A stretch of 47,760 nucleotides of DNA, from positions 1 to 47,760 of the forward strand of contig JASLMH010000013.1 of NCBI GenBank assembly GCA_030746635.1, in the 5' to 3' direction. Below the pieces are notes generated by a model that was not told the DNA's origin, did no database searches, and was given only the letters and a program-made list of their open reading frames with translations. Of this stretch, positions 41,436 to 47,760 are shown in pieces. The position numbers and the translations under genes are program-made. How positions within the stretch are numbered: the first letter of the stretch is position 1; each line of letters begins with the position of its first letter. Origin of the DNA: Alphaproteobacteria bacterium. GTDB lineage: Bacteria; Pseudomonadota; Alphaproteobacteria; GCA-2731375.

Positions 41436-42662
41436 ATGCCGAAGATCGATGCCCAGCGCCTCCTCGCCGACCTGCGCCATCTCAGAAGCATCGGCGCCCA
41501 GGGCATTGGCGTGGTGCGGCCGGCCCTCTCGGCCGCCGACATGGAGGCCCGGCGCTGGCTGCGCGGGCGCTATCAGGCGGCCGGGTTGGCGGCGACCATC
41601 GACGGCGTCGGCAACCTGCTGGGCCGCTCGCCCAACCCCGGCCCGGGCCTGCTGATCGGTTCCCACTCCGACACCCAGCCCACGGGGGGCTGGCTGGACG
41701 GCGCGCTCGGCGTGATCTACGGCCTGGAGGTGGTGCGCGCCCTGGCCGAGGATCCGGAGACCCAGCATCTGTGCGTCGACGCGGTGTCCTGGCAGGACGA
41801 GGAATCGCGGTTCTTCGGCTGCCTCGGCAGCCGTTCGTTCTGCGGCCTGATGCCCGCCGAAGTGGAGGAGGGCTTGCGCGACAAGGACGGCGTCGCGCTC
41901 GGCGAGGCCATCGCCGAGGCCGGTTTGCGGGACACGCCGCGCCTGTCGGTGGAGCGAGAACGGTATCTGGGTTTCTTGGAAGCGCATATCGAGCAGGGCC
42001 CGCATCTCGAGGACGACGGGCAAAAAATCGGCGTCGTCAGCACCATCGTCGGCCTGCGCGGCACGGTGTTTACCTTCACCGGCCAGCAGAACCATGCCGG
42101 CACCACCATGATGGAGGGGCGCAAGGACGCGGCGACGGCGCTGTACGCCCTGGCCCATGCCATCAACCAGGAATTCCCCAAGGCCGCCGGCCCGCGCTCG
42201 GTCTGGACCATGGGCCGGGCCGTGGTGGCGCCGGGGGCGCCGTCGATCGTGCCGGGCCATGCCGAGTTGGAGTTGCAGTTCCGCGATGCCTCGGACGAGG
42301 TGCTCGACGCCATGCAGGCGGTCGCCGACCGCCTCGTCGCCGAGGTCAATGCCCAGGGCGGCGCCAGCGTCGAGGCGCGGCCGTCGCGGGTACAGATTGC
42401 GCCTGCCCACATGGACCCGGGCTTCCAGGAGCATCTGGCGGCGGCGGCCGAACGCCACGCGCCGGGTCAATCGGTAGCCATGCCCTCCGGCGCCTTCCAC
42501 GATGCCGGCATCGTCTGCGGCGTGATGCCGTGCGGCATGCTGTTCATCCCCTCGATCGGCGGCATCAGTCACGATTTCGCCGAGGACAGTCACGACGACG
42601 ACATCGTCCTCGGCTGCCAGGTGCTGGCCGACGCCGCCGCTTCGATCCTGCAGGCAGCCTAG
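41436..42662 (+). CDS. M20-type Zn-dependent hydrolase (N-carbamoyl-amino acid/allantoate amidohydrolase family)
   Basis: This 408-residue protein has the amidase/carbamoylase signature: His77 and Asp88 (GSHSDTQPTGGWLDGALGV), Glu122-Glu123 (WQDEESRFFGCLGS), EAHIEQGPHLE, a later TGQQNHAGTTMMEGRKDA and the C-terminal metal-binding SHDFAEDSH. The family hydrolyses N-carbamoyl-L-amino acids, allantoate or ureidoglycolate-like substrates using two metal ions. AGGGAGATACG precedes ATG 41436. It is convergent (7 bp) with the three-gene flavin dehydrogenase and divergent from the Lrp gene, suggesting one amino-acid or opine degradation set. Confidence 0.9.
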   Translation: MPKIDAQRLLADLRHLRSIGAQGIGVVRPALSAADMEARRWLRGRYQAAGLAATIDGVGNLLGRSPNPGPGLLIGSHSDTQPTGGWLDGALGVIYGLEVVRALAEDPETQHLCVDAVSWQDEESRFFGCLGSRSFCGLMPAEVEEGLRDKDGVALGEAIAEAGLRDTPRLSVERERYLGFLEAHIEQGPHLEDDGQKIGVVSTIVGLRGTVFTFTGQQNHAGTTMMEGRKDAATALYALAHAINQEFPKAAGPRSVWTMGRAVVAPGAPSIVPGHAELELQFRDASDEVLDAMQAVADRLVAEVNAQGGASVEARPSRVQIAPAHMDPGFQEHLAAAAERHAPGQSVAMPSGAFHDAGIVCGVMPCGMLFIPSIGGISHDFAEDSHDDDIVLGCQVLADAAASILQAA

Positions 42663-42669
42663 CCCCTAC

Positions 42670-44106
42670 CTATCTATCGAGCATCCCGGACACCTCGCCG
42701 GCCGGTTCGGCCAGGCCGTCCAGGGCCGCGACCTGGCCGACGGTGACCGGTCGCGCCGGCGGCCGGATGGTATAGGTCTGGGGCGTCCGGCCGGCCAGGG
42801 GCGGTTCGTCCGACAAAAGCCGGCCGACCGTGGCCTCGCACAAGCGTCCCTGGCACGGGCCCATGCCGCAGCGGCTGAAGGCTTTCGCCTGGTTGGGACC
42901 CGGCACCCCCAACCCGCGCAGCTCGGTCAGCGCCGCCAGCCGCACCCCTTCGCAACGGCAGACCACGGTGTCCGGCGCCGTTGGCCGCAGCACCTCCGCC
43001 GGCGGCCGGTACAGCGCCTCCAGCAGGGGACGCGGGCGCAGGTGCCGCCGCAGAGCGGCGGCCATCGGCAAGGCTCGGCCGTTGCGGGCGGCACGGCCGA
43101 TGTGGCCCAGGCGATAGAGCGCGTCCAGGGCGGACAGGCGGCCGGCCTCCGCCGCCGCCAGGGCACCGCCGATGCCGGCGCAATCGCCGGCCACCGCGAT
43201 GTCATTGCGGCTGGTGGCGCCCCAACTGTTGCGCCGGGTGCGCCAACAGGCCTGGGCCGGGTCCCATTCCTGGGCGCAGCCGGCGGCCCGCAACAGATGG
43301 CCGTTCGGCACCAGGCCCTGGTGCAGCAACAGCAGGCCGGCATCGATGTCGCGTCGCCCGCCGCCGGTGATGAAACCGACGCCGTCGACCGCGCTACCGC
43401 CACGGGCCGCCACCGCCGATACTCCGGTCACTACCTCGACCCCGGACGATTTGAGCTGGCGCAGCCAGCCCCAGCCCTTCGCCAGCAGGTCCAGCGAGCC
43501 CACGGCCCGGGGCAGGTGCGGCAGGGCCCGCAGATAGTCCCCGAAGCCTTCGCTCAACAACACCGCCCGGGGCGGCGCGCCGACGGCGATCGATTGCAGG
43601 GCGAACAACAACACCAGCGGGCCGCAACCGGCGATCACCGCCTCCCCGGCGGCCAGGCCCGAGGCCTTCAACAGGGTCTGCGCCGCCCCCACCGTCATCA
43701 CCCCCGGCAAGGTCCAGCCGGGTACCGGCACCGGCCGTTCGGCCGCACCCGTCGCCACCAACAGCCGCCGGGCCCGCAACACTTCGGCGCCACCGTCGCC
43801 GACCACGGCCAAGGCACCGTCGCCGGCGATCTCCCAGACCGAGGCGCGCGGCCGGTAGCCGGCGCCGCTGCGGCGGAAGGCCCGCACCAGTTCCAGGCCC
43901 CCCCGATAGTCGTCGCCCAGGGCGGCGGCGATGGCCGGGCGGCGGTCGCAGACCGCCTCGATATTGCGGTAGATCTGGCCGCCCGGACTGGCCTGTTCGT
44001 CCAGCAGCAGCACCGAGGCGCCGCCCTCGGCGGCCAGCGTTGCCGCCGCCAGGCCGGCCGGGCCGCCGCCGATCACCGCCAGTTCAACATCGACGGTGGC
44101 GTTCAT
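42670..44106 (-). CDS. FAD/NAD oxidoreductase with C-terminal BFD-like [2Fe-2S] domain (HcnB/opine oxidase A-like)
   Basis: This 478-residue protein has an N-terminal FAD-binding VIGGGPAGLAAATLAA, a second nucleotide site RRLLVATGAAERPVPVPGW and GEAVIAGCGPLVLLFALQ, and a C-terminal cluster-binding domain VVCRCEG...AFSRCGMGPCQGRLCEA. This matches subunits such as HcnB, the opine oxidase subunit A and D-hydroxyproline dehydrogenase. Its start overlaps the [2Fe-2S] gene (ATGA, 44103-44106). It is the third gene of the operon. Confidence 0.88.
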   Translation of the reverse strand: MNATVDVELAVIGGGPAGLAAATLAAEGGASVLLLDEQASPGGQIYRNIEAVCDRRPAIAAALGDDYRGGLELVRAFRRSGAGYRPRASVWEIAGDGALAVVGDGGAEVLRARRLLVATGAAERPVPVPGWTLPGVMTVGAAQTLLKASGLAAGEAVIAGCGPLVLLFALQSIAVGAPPRAVLLSEGFGDYLRALPHLPRAVGSLDLLAKGWGWLRQLKSSGVEVVTGVSAVAARGGSAVDGVGFITGGGRRDIDAGLLLLHQGLVPNGHLLRAAGCAQEWDPAQACWRTRRNSWGATSRNDIAVAGDCAGIGGALAAAEAGRLSALDALYRLGHIGRAARNGRALPMAAALRRHLRPRPLLEALYRPPAEVLRPTAPDTVVCRCEGVRLAALTELRGLGVPGPNQAKAFSRCGMGPCQGRLCEATVGRLLSDEPPLAGRTPQTYTIRPPARPVTVGQVAALDGLAEPAGEVSGMLDR

Positions 44107-44402
44107 TCCGGGCTCCCCGCCGTTGCCGGGTCGTAGGGGCGCACCCGCATGCCGGCCGCCACCGGCGTCAGGCAGGCCTGCGCGGTCCGGCCGTCGGCCA
44201 GCAGCACCAGGCAATCGAAACAGTTGCCGATCATGCAGTGGGGGCCGCGGGGCGAATTGTCGGCGGCGTTGCGGCCGAATTGGCCGATGCCGTTGGCCAG
44301 CAGGGCGGCGGCCAGGCTGTCGCCGGCGACGGCGCGATAGGCTTGGCCGTCGAAATGGAACTCAATTGTCGCCTCGTCGGCTTCAGGCAGTCGTTTGAAC
44401 AT
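44103..44402 (-). CDS. Small [2Fe-2S] ferredoxin-like subunit (HcnA-like)
   Basis: This 99-residue protein carries a plant-type [2Fe-2S] motif, HCMIGNCFDCLVLLADGRTAQAC, with four Cys, next to IEFHFDGQAYRAVAGDSLAAALLANG, typical of the small subunit in HcnABC-like dehydrogenases. It overlaps the flavoprotein gene upstream by 20 bp and the BFD-type gene downstream by 4 bp, so the three are co-translated. Confidence 0.88.
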   Translation of the reverse strand: MFKRLPEADEATIEFHFDGQAYRAVAGDSLAAALLANGIGQFGRNAADNSPRGPHCMIGNCFDCLVLLADGRTAQACLTPVAAGMRVRPYDPATAGSPE

Positions 44403-45510
44403 CGAAACGCTCCGGTGAAAAGCAGGCCTGTTCCTCGGGGATGCCGTCGCCGTCGATCCAGCCGGGACAGATCATCGCATGCACCGCCGCCAGGGTAACG
44501 CCGCTGTGGCAGGCGAAGACGAAGGCGCCCGGATGCTCGGTCGAGCGGGCGTAGATCGGGAAGCCGTCCGGCGTCATGATCCTGAGCGCGCCCCAGGTGC
44601 GAAGGATGCGCAGGCCGGCCAGATACGGCAGGGCGCGTACGGCGTTGTGGGCGATATCGCGCAGCACCCCCAGACGGGTGCCGGTGACGTAGCCCAATTC
44701 GTCGTTGGAATAGCCGATCTGGAAGCCGCCCTCGTCGGTCTGGCGGACGATGTTGGTGGGGATGGCCAGACGGGGGGCGGCCCGTTCGGTGATCAGCAGT
44801 TGGCCATGCACCGGGTGGATCGGCGCCTCCACCGCCACCTGGCGGGCCAGGTCCGGCGTCGCCAGGCCGGCGGCGATGACCAGCTTGCCGGCCTCGAAAG
44901 TACCGGCCTGGCTGCGTAGTTCGAAACCGCCCTCGACCGCCTCGATGTGGGCCAGCCGGGCCCGCGGCCGGTAGTCGCCGCCGGCTGTCTGAAAGCCCGC
45001 GTGCAGCGCCCGCAGCAGGCGCAACGGGTTTACGTGGCCGTCATAGGGGGTGAAGCTGCCGCCCGGCACGTCGGGACCCAGTCCGGGGATCAATTTGGCC
45101 AGGCCGTCATGATCCAGCAGTTCGTGTTCGTAGTTTTCCGGCCCGACCGCCTCGGAGATTTCCGCCAGCATCTCGCCGAAACCCGCCAGTTCCTCCTCCG
45201 ACATGGCGATCAGGGCGCCGCCGCGCTGCGAATGGCCGACGTCGATGGCGGTATCCTCACGCAGTTGCGCGGCCAGCTCCGCCCACAGGCGGGCCGAACG
45301 CTGCGACCACAGGGCATAGGCCGGCAGGCCCCGGCCCTTGCCCTGCACCCAGACCAGGCCGAAGTTGCCGCGCGAGGCGCGCAGGGCGACGTCGCCCTCG
45401 TCCAACAACAGGATCGACCGGCCGCGCCGGGCCAGGCCGTAAGCCAGGGCGGCGCCGACCAGGCCGCCGCCGACCACCGCCACCTCGACCGGACCGCCGT
45501 TGGCCGTCAT
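44383..45510 (-). CDS. DAO-type FAD-dependent oxidoreductase (HcnC/D-amino acid dehydrogenase-like)
   Basis: This 375-residue protein has the DAO-family FAD motif VAVVGGGLVGAALAYGLARRG (at about 11-31), SRGNFGLVWVQGKG, and PIHPVHGQLLITERA and IRQTDEGGFQIGYS-type segments, finishing with CHSGVTLAAVHA. It would oxidise an amino-acid-like substrate and pass electrons to the [2Fe-2S] and BFD subunits. The start at 45510 is chosen over the earlier ATG at 45528 because GGGGGCGGGG lies between them. It is first in the three-gene operon. Confidence 0.88.
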   Translation of the reverse strand: MTANGGPVEVAVVGGGLVGAALAYGLARRGRSILLLDEGDVALRASRGNFGLVWVQGKGRGLPAYALWSQRSARLWAELAAQLREDTAIDVGHSQRGGALIAMSEEELAGFGEMLAEISEAVGPENYEHELLDHDGLAKLIPGLGPDVPGGSFTPYDGHVNPLRLLRALHAGFQTAGGDYRPRARLAHIEAVEGGFELRSQAGTFEAGKLVIAAGLATPDLARQVAVEAPIHPVHGQLLITERAAPRLAIPTNIVRQTDEGGFQIGYSNDELGYVTGTRLGVLRDIAHNAVRALPYLAGLRILRTWGALRIMTPDGFPIYARSTEHPGAFVFACHSGVTLAAVHAMICPGWIDGDGIPEEQACFSPERFDVQTTA

Positions 45511-45541
45511 ACCCCGCCCCCATCCCATCGGGCTATTCGGC

Positions 45542-45547
45542 TATAGT
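45542..45547 (+). promoter_or_regulatory. -10 element TATAGT of a probable leaderless transcript
   Basis: TATAGT lies 8 bp before the ArfB ATG at 45556. Initiation would fall within a couple of bases of the start codon. No -35 hexamer is clear. Confidence 0.35.
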
Positions 45548-45555
45548 GCCGGCCC

Positions 45556-45978
45556 ATGATCCCGGTGACCCCCAGCATCAGCCTGGCCGAGGGGGAGGTG
45601 GAGGTGCGCTTCATCCGCGCCCCCGGCCCCGGCGGCCAGCACGTCAACAAGGTGGCGACGGCGGTGCAACTGCGCTTCGACGCGGCCCACAGCCCGGCCC
45701 TGTCCGGGCCGGTCAGGCGCCGCCTGGCCCGGCTGGCCGGCCGGCGGATGACCAAGGAGGGGGTGGTGGTGCTGACCGCGAACCGCTTCCGCAGCCAGGA
45801 GCGCAACCGCCGCGACGCCATTGGGCGGCTGGTCGAGCTGATCCGCCAGGCGGCGGCGCCGCCGAAGCCGCGGCGGCCGACCCGCCCCGGCGCGGCCGTC
45901 AAACGGCGGCGGCTGGAGGGCAAGCGCCGGCGCGGCGAGATCAAGCGCCGGCGGGGGCCGATCACGCCATCTGAATAG
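45556..45978 (+). CDS. arfB: Alternative ribosome-rescue factor ArfB (peptidyl-tRNA hydrolase YaeJ)
   Basis: This 140-residue protein has the catalytic GGQ motif (Gly26-Gly27-Gln28 in RAPGPGGQHVNKV) typical of class I release factors and a long basic C-terminal tail (KRRRLEGKRRRGEIKRRRG) that enters the mRNA channel. ArfB frees stalled ribosomes by hydrolysing peptidyl-tRNA. It has only the catalytic domain, no stop-codon-reading domain. The ATG is within 10 nt of a TATAGT, suggesting a leaderless mRNA; the flanking genes are both convergent or divergent strangers. Confidence 0.93.
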   Translation: MIPVTPSISLAEGEVEVRFIRAPGPGGQHVNKVATAVQLRFDAAHSPALSGPVRRRLARLAGRRMTKEGVVVLTANRFRSQERNRRDAIGRLVELIRQAAAPPKPRRPTRPGAAVKRRRLEGKRRRGEIKRRRGPITPSE

Positions 45979-45991
45979 AGAGGGCCAGGCA

Positions 45992-47656
45992 TCAGCGCTT
46001 GCCTTCGATGGCCACCTCCAGCAGGTAGGGCTTGCCCGACGCAAATGCCTGCCCCAAGGCCGGACCGATCTGTTCGGCCGCCTCGATCCGCTCGCCGCCG
46101 ACGCCCATGCCGGCCGCCATCTCGACGAAGCCCAGGGCCGGCGCGGCCAGGTCCATGTGCGGATAGTCCTGGTTTGACAGGGCATCGAAGCGCTGGCGGT
46201 AGGTGTCCAGATTGTGCTTCAGGACACGGTATTCCCGATTGGCCAGGATCACGAAGACGATGGCCAGGTCGTGGTGGGCGGCGGTCCACAGGGCCTGGAT
46301 CGAGTACATGGCCGAGCCGTCGCCAGAGATCGCCAGCACCGGCCGTTCCGGACAGGCCGCCTTGACGCCCAGGGCACCGGCCAGGCCCTGGCCGATGCCG
46401 CCGCCGCGACCGCTGAAATAGTCGCCGGGCGCGTTGAAGGCGAAACTGCGGGCCAGATCCAGGTTGGCGGTAATGCTTTCCTCGACGACGATGCAATCGG
46501 CCGGCATCGCACCGGCCAGTTCCGCCATCGCCCGAACCATGGCCATGGGCTGGCGGTCCCAGGCCTTCTCCAGGCGGGCCCGATGCGCCGCCGCCTCGGC
46601 CTCTTTCAGGGCCGCCAATTCACCGTTGCGCCGCTCGGCCGCGGCCAGATCGTCGGCCGAGGCGCCTTTGCCGACGGCGGCGGTCAGGGCCGCCAGGGTG
46701 GCCGGCAGGGCGCCGACCAGGCCGACCGCCAACGGGTGGTTGAAGGCCAGCCGCTGCGGCGTCTCCTCGATTTGCAGCACCGCTGCGCCATCGGGGAAGG
46801 GGCTGCCCGGGGCGAACCAGACCTCCTCGAAGAACGGCCCGCCGGCCAGCAGCACCAGATCGGCGCCGTCCAGGGCCTTGCGGATGCCGGCCGCCTCGAA
46901 CGGCAGGGCGGCCCGGGCGTTGGCGTGATGGGAGGGGAAGCTGGCGTGCTGGCGCAACCCCTCGAACCAGACGGCGGCGCCGACGGCCTCGGCCAGGGCC
47001 ACCAGTTCGCCATGGCCGCGGGCCCGGGCAACGTCGTCGCCGACCACGATGGCCGGACGCTCGGCCGCCAGCAGCAGTTCCGCCGCCCGGGCGATACCGG
47101 CCGGATCGGCCGGCGGCGCCCGGTGGAGTTCGCCGGCGGCGCTGGCCGGCTGTTCGGTCTGCTGCTCCATGACGTCGATCGGCAGCGAGAGGAACACCGG
47201 GCCGGCGGGCGGGTCGTGGGCCACCTTGAAGGCCCGGCGCAGGACCAGGTCCATTTCCTCGCCGCGCTCCACCTGCACGCTCCATTTCGTGACCGGCGCC
47301 GCCATGGCGACGAGGTCGTGGCCCAGCAACGGCTCGCGCAGGCGCATGCGGCTGTCCTGTTGGCCGGCGGTGACCAGCAGCGGCGAATTGGCCTTGTGGG
47401 CGCCGTACAGCATGCCGAGCGCGTTGCCCAGGCCCGGCGCCACGTGCAGGTTGGCGACGCCGGTGCGGCCGCTGGCCTGGGCGTAGTAGCTGGCCGCGCC
47501 GACCGCGATGCCCTCGTGCAGGGCGACCTGGTAGCTCAGTTGCGGATAGTCCGGCAGGCTGCCGATCAGCGGGCTTTCGGTGGTGCCGGGGTTGCCGAAG
47601 ATGTGCTCGACCCCGTGCGCCAGCAGCGACTCCATGAAGACCTGACGTGCGCGCAT
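45992..47656 (-). CDS. ThDP-dependent decarboxylase, benzoylformate decarboxylase-like
   Basis: This 554-residue protein has the three domains of 2-oxoacid decarboxylases: PYR with the catalytic Glu48 (ALHEGIAVGAASYYAQ) and FGNPGTTESPLIG, the central domain, and the PP domain with the thiamine-diphosphate signature SGDGSAMYS...ANREY. It resembles benzoylformate decarboxylase and related enzymes more than acetolactate synthase. It would decarboxylate an aromatic 2-oxo acid. The GAGGGAACAG site precedes the ATG. It is convergent with arfB by 13 bp. Confidence 0.85.
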   Translation of the reverse strand: MRARQVFMESLLAHGVEHIFGNPGTTESPLIGSLPDYPQLSYQVALHEGIAVGAASYYAQASGRTGVANLHVAPGLGNALGMLYGAHKANSPLLVTAGQQDSRMRLREPLLGHDLVAMAAPVTKWSVQVERGEEMDLVLRRAFKVAHDPPAGPVFLSLPIDVMEQQTEQPASAAGELHRAPPADPAGIARAAELLLAAERPAIVVGDDVARARGHGELVALAEAVGAAVWFEGLRQHASFPSHHANARAALPFEAAGIRKALDGADLVLLAGGPFFEEVWFAPGSPFPDGAAVLQIEETPQRLAFNHPLAVGLVGALPATLAALTAAVGKGASADDLAAAERRNGELAALKEAEAAAHRARLEKAWDRQPMAMVRAMAELAGAMPADCIVVEESITANLDLARSFAFNAPGDYFSGRGGGIGQGLAGALGVKAACPERPVLAISGDGSAMYSIQALWTAAHHDLAIVFVILANREYRVLKHNLDTYRQRFDALSNQDYPHMDLAAPALGFVEMAAGMGVGGERIEAAEQIGPALGQAFASGKPYLLEVAIEGKR

Positions 47657-47682
47657 CTGTTCCCTCGTACTTCCGATGTTTC

Positions 47683-47711
47683 AGGCTAGAGCATGTCGCG
47701 GGTAATCTGAA
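47683..47711 (-). promoter_or_regulatory. Candidate promoter TTCAGA-N17-TAGCCT
   Basis: On the minus strand TTCAGA (47706-47711) and TAGCCT (47683-47688) are 17 nt apart, about 27 bp upstream of the decarboxylase start. The -35 is weak. The final 50 bases of the window hold nothing else I recognise. Confidence 0.3.
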
Positions 47712-47760
47712 CCATTTGACCGGCCCTCCAGGCCCCGTGGGTAGGCGCGGTTCGCAGGGC

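Overview
The window is GC-rich, densely packed bacterial chromosome. The gene families, the intergenic palindromes (one of the ATTGCCGGG...CCCGGCAAT type, and two large composite CTTCGAGACG/CTCCTCAG elements) and the promoter style (TTGxCx, about 17 nt, TAGGxT) point to an alphaproteobacterium, probably of the Rhodospirillales or a relative. This placement is inferred, because there is no rRNA or other marker gene. I see no tRNA, CRISPR array, intact insertion sequence or prophage.

Layout. 0-4.6 kb: two class III adenylate/guanylate cyclase-type genes (the first cut by the left edge) and a 39-codon remnant of a further cyclase copy. 4.55-6.1 kb: a MarR regulator under a perfect 30-bp palindrome, a small membrane protein and a GNAT acetyltransferase. 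6.2-8.8 kb: an SDR, an acyl-CoA-dehydrogenase-fold monooxygenase and a cupin. 8.8-11.4 kb: a patchy region with duplicated promoter/leader pieces, an amidohydrolase fragment, an orphan response regulator and a zinc alcohol dehydrogenase. 11.6-24.6 kb: a broad catabolic inventory including a GIY-YIG protein, a BadH-like SDR, adenosine deaminase, an Old Yellow Enzyme, an MFS transporter, an LLM oxidoreductase, a LigI-like hydrolase, a PLP lyase, a D-2-hydroxyacid dehydrogenase, a methyltransferase, a thiolase, a nitronate-monooxygenase-like protein and an isochorismatase-like hydrolase.

24.8-28.0 kb is the most unusual part. An operon for a DsrE-like protein, a TusA-like sulfur carrier, a sulfide:quinone-oxidoreductase-like flavoprotein and a DUF1641 protein is divergent from two overlapping genes that are the N- and C-terminal halves of a nitrile hydratase beta subunit. 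No metal-binding alpha subunit is present. iorA-iorB (indolepyruvate ferredoxin oxidoreductase) and a secreted trypsin-like PDZ protease follow.

31.9-40.7 kb is an acyl-CoA degradation block: a MaoC hydratase, two AMP-forming ligases, two dissimilar acyl-CoA dehydrogenases in one operon, and a divergent trio of a Cys-less thiolase-fold protein, a DUF35 zinc-ribbon protein and a VOC protein. Steroid or terpenoid side-chain-like chemistry is a reasonable guess, not a demonstrated function. 40.7-47.7 kb: an Lrp/AsnC regulator, an M20-type amidohydrolase, a three-gene flavin/[2Fe-2S] dehydrogenase resembling HcnABC, opine oxidase and D-hydroxyproline dehydrogenase, the ribosome-rescue factor ArfB and a ThDP-dependent decarboxylase.

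Starts were chosen by ribosome-binding site and family length. Motifs were read by eye, so family names are firmer than substrates.
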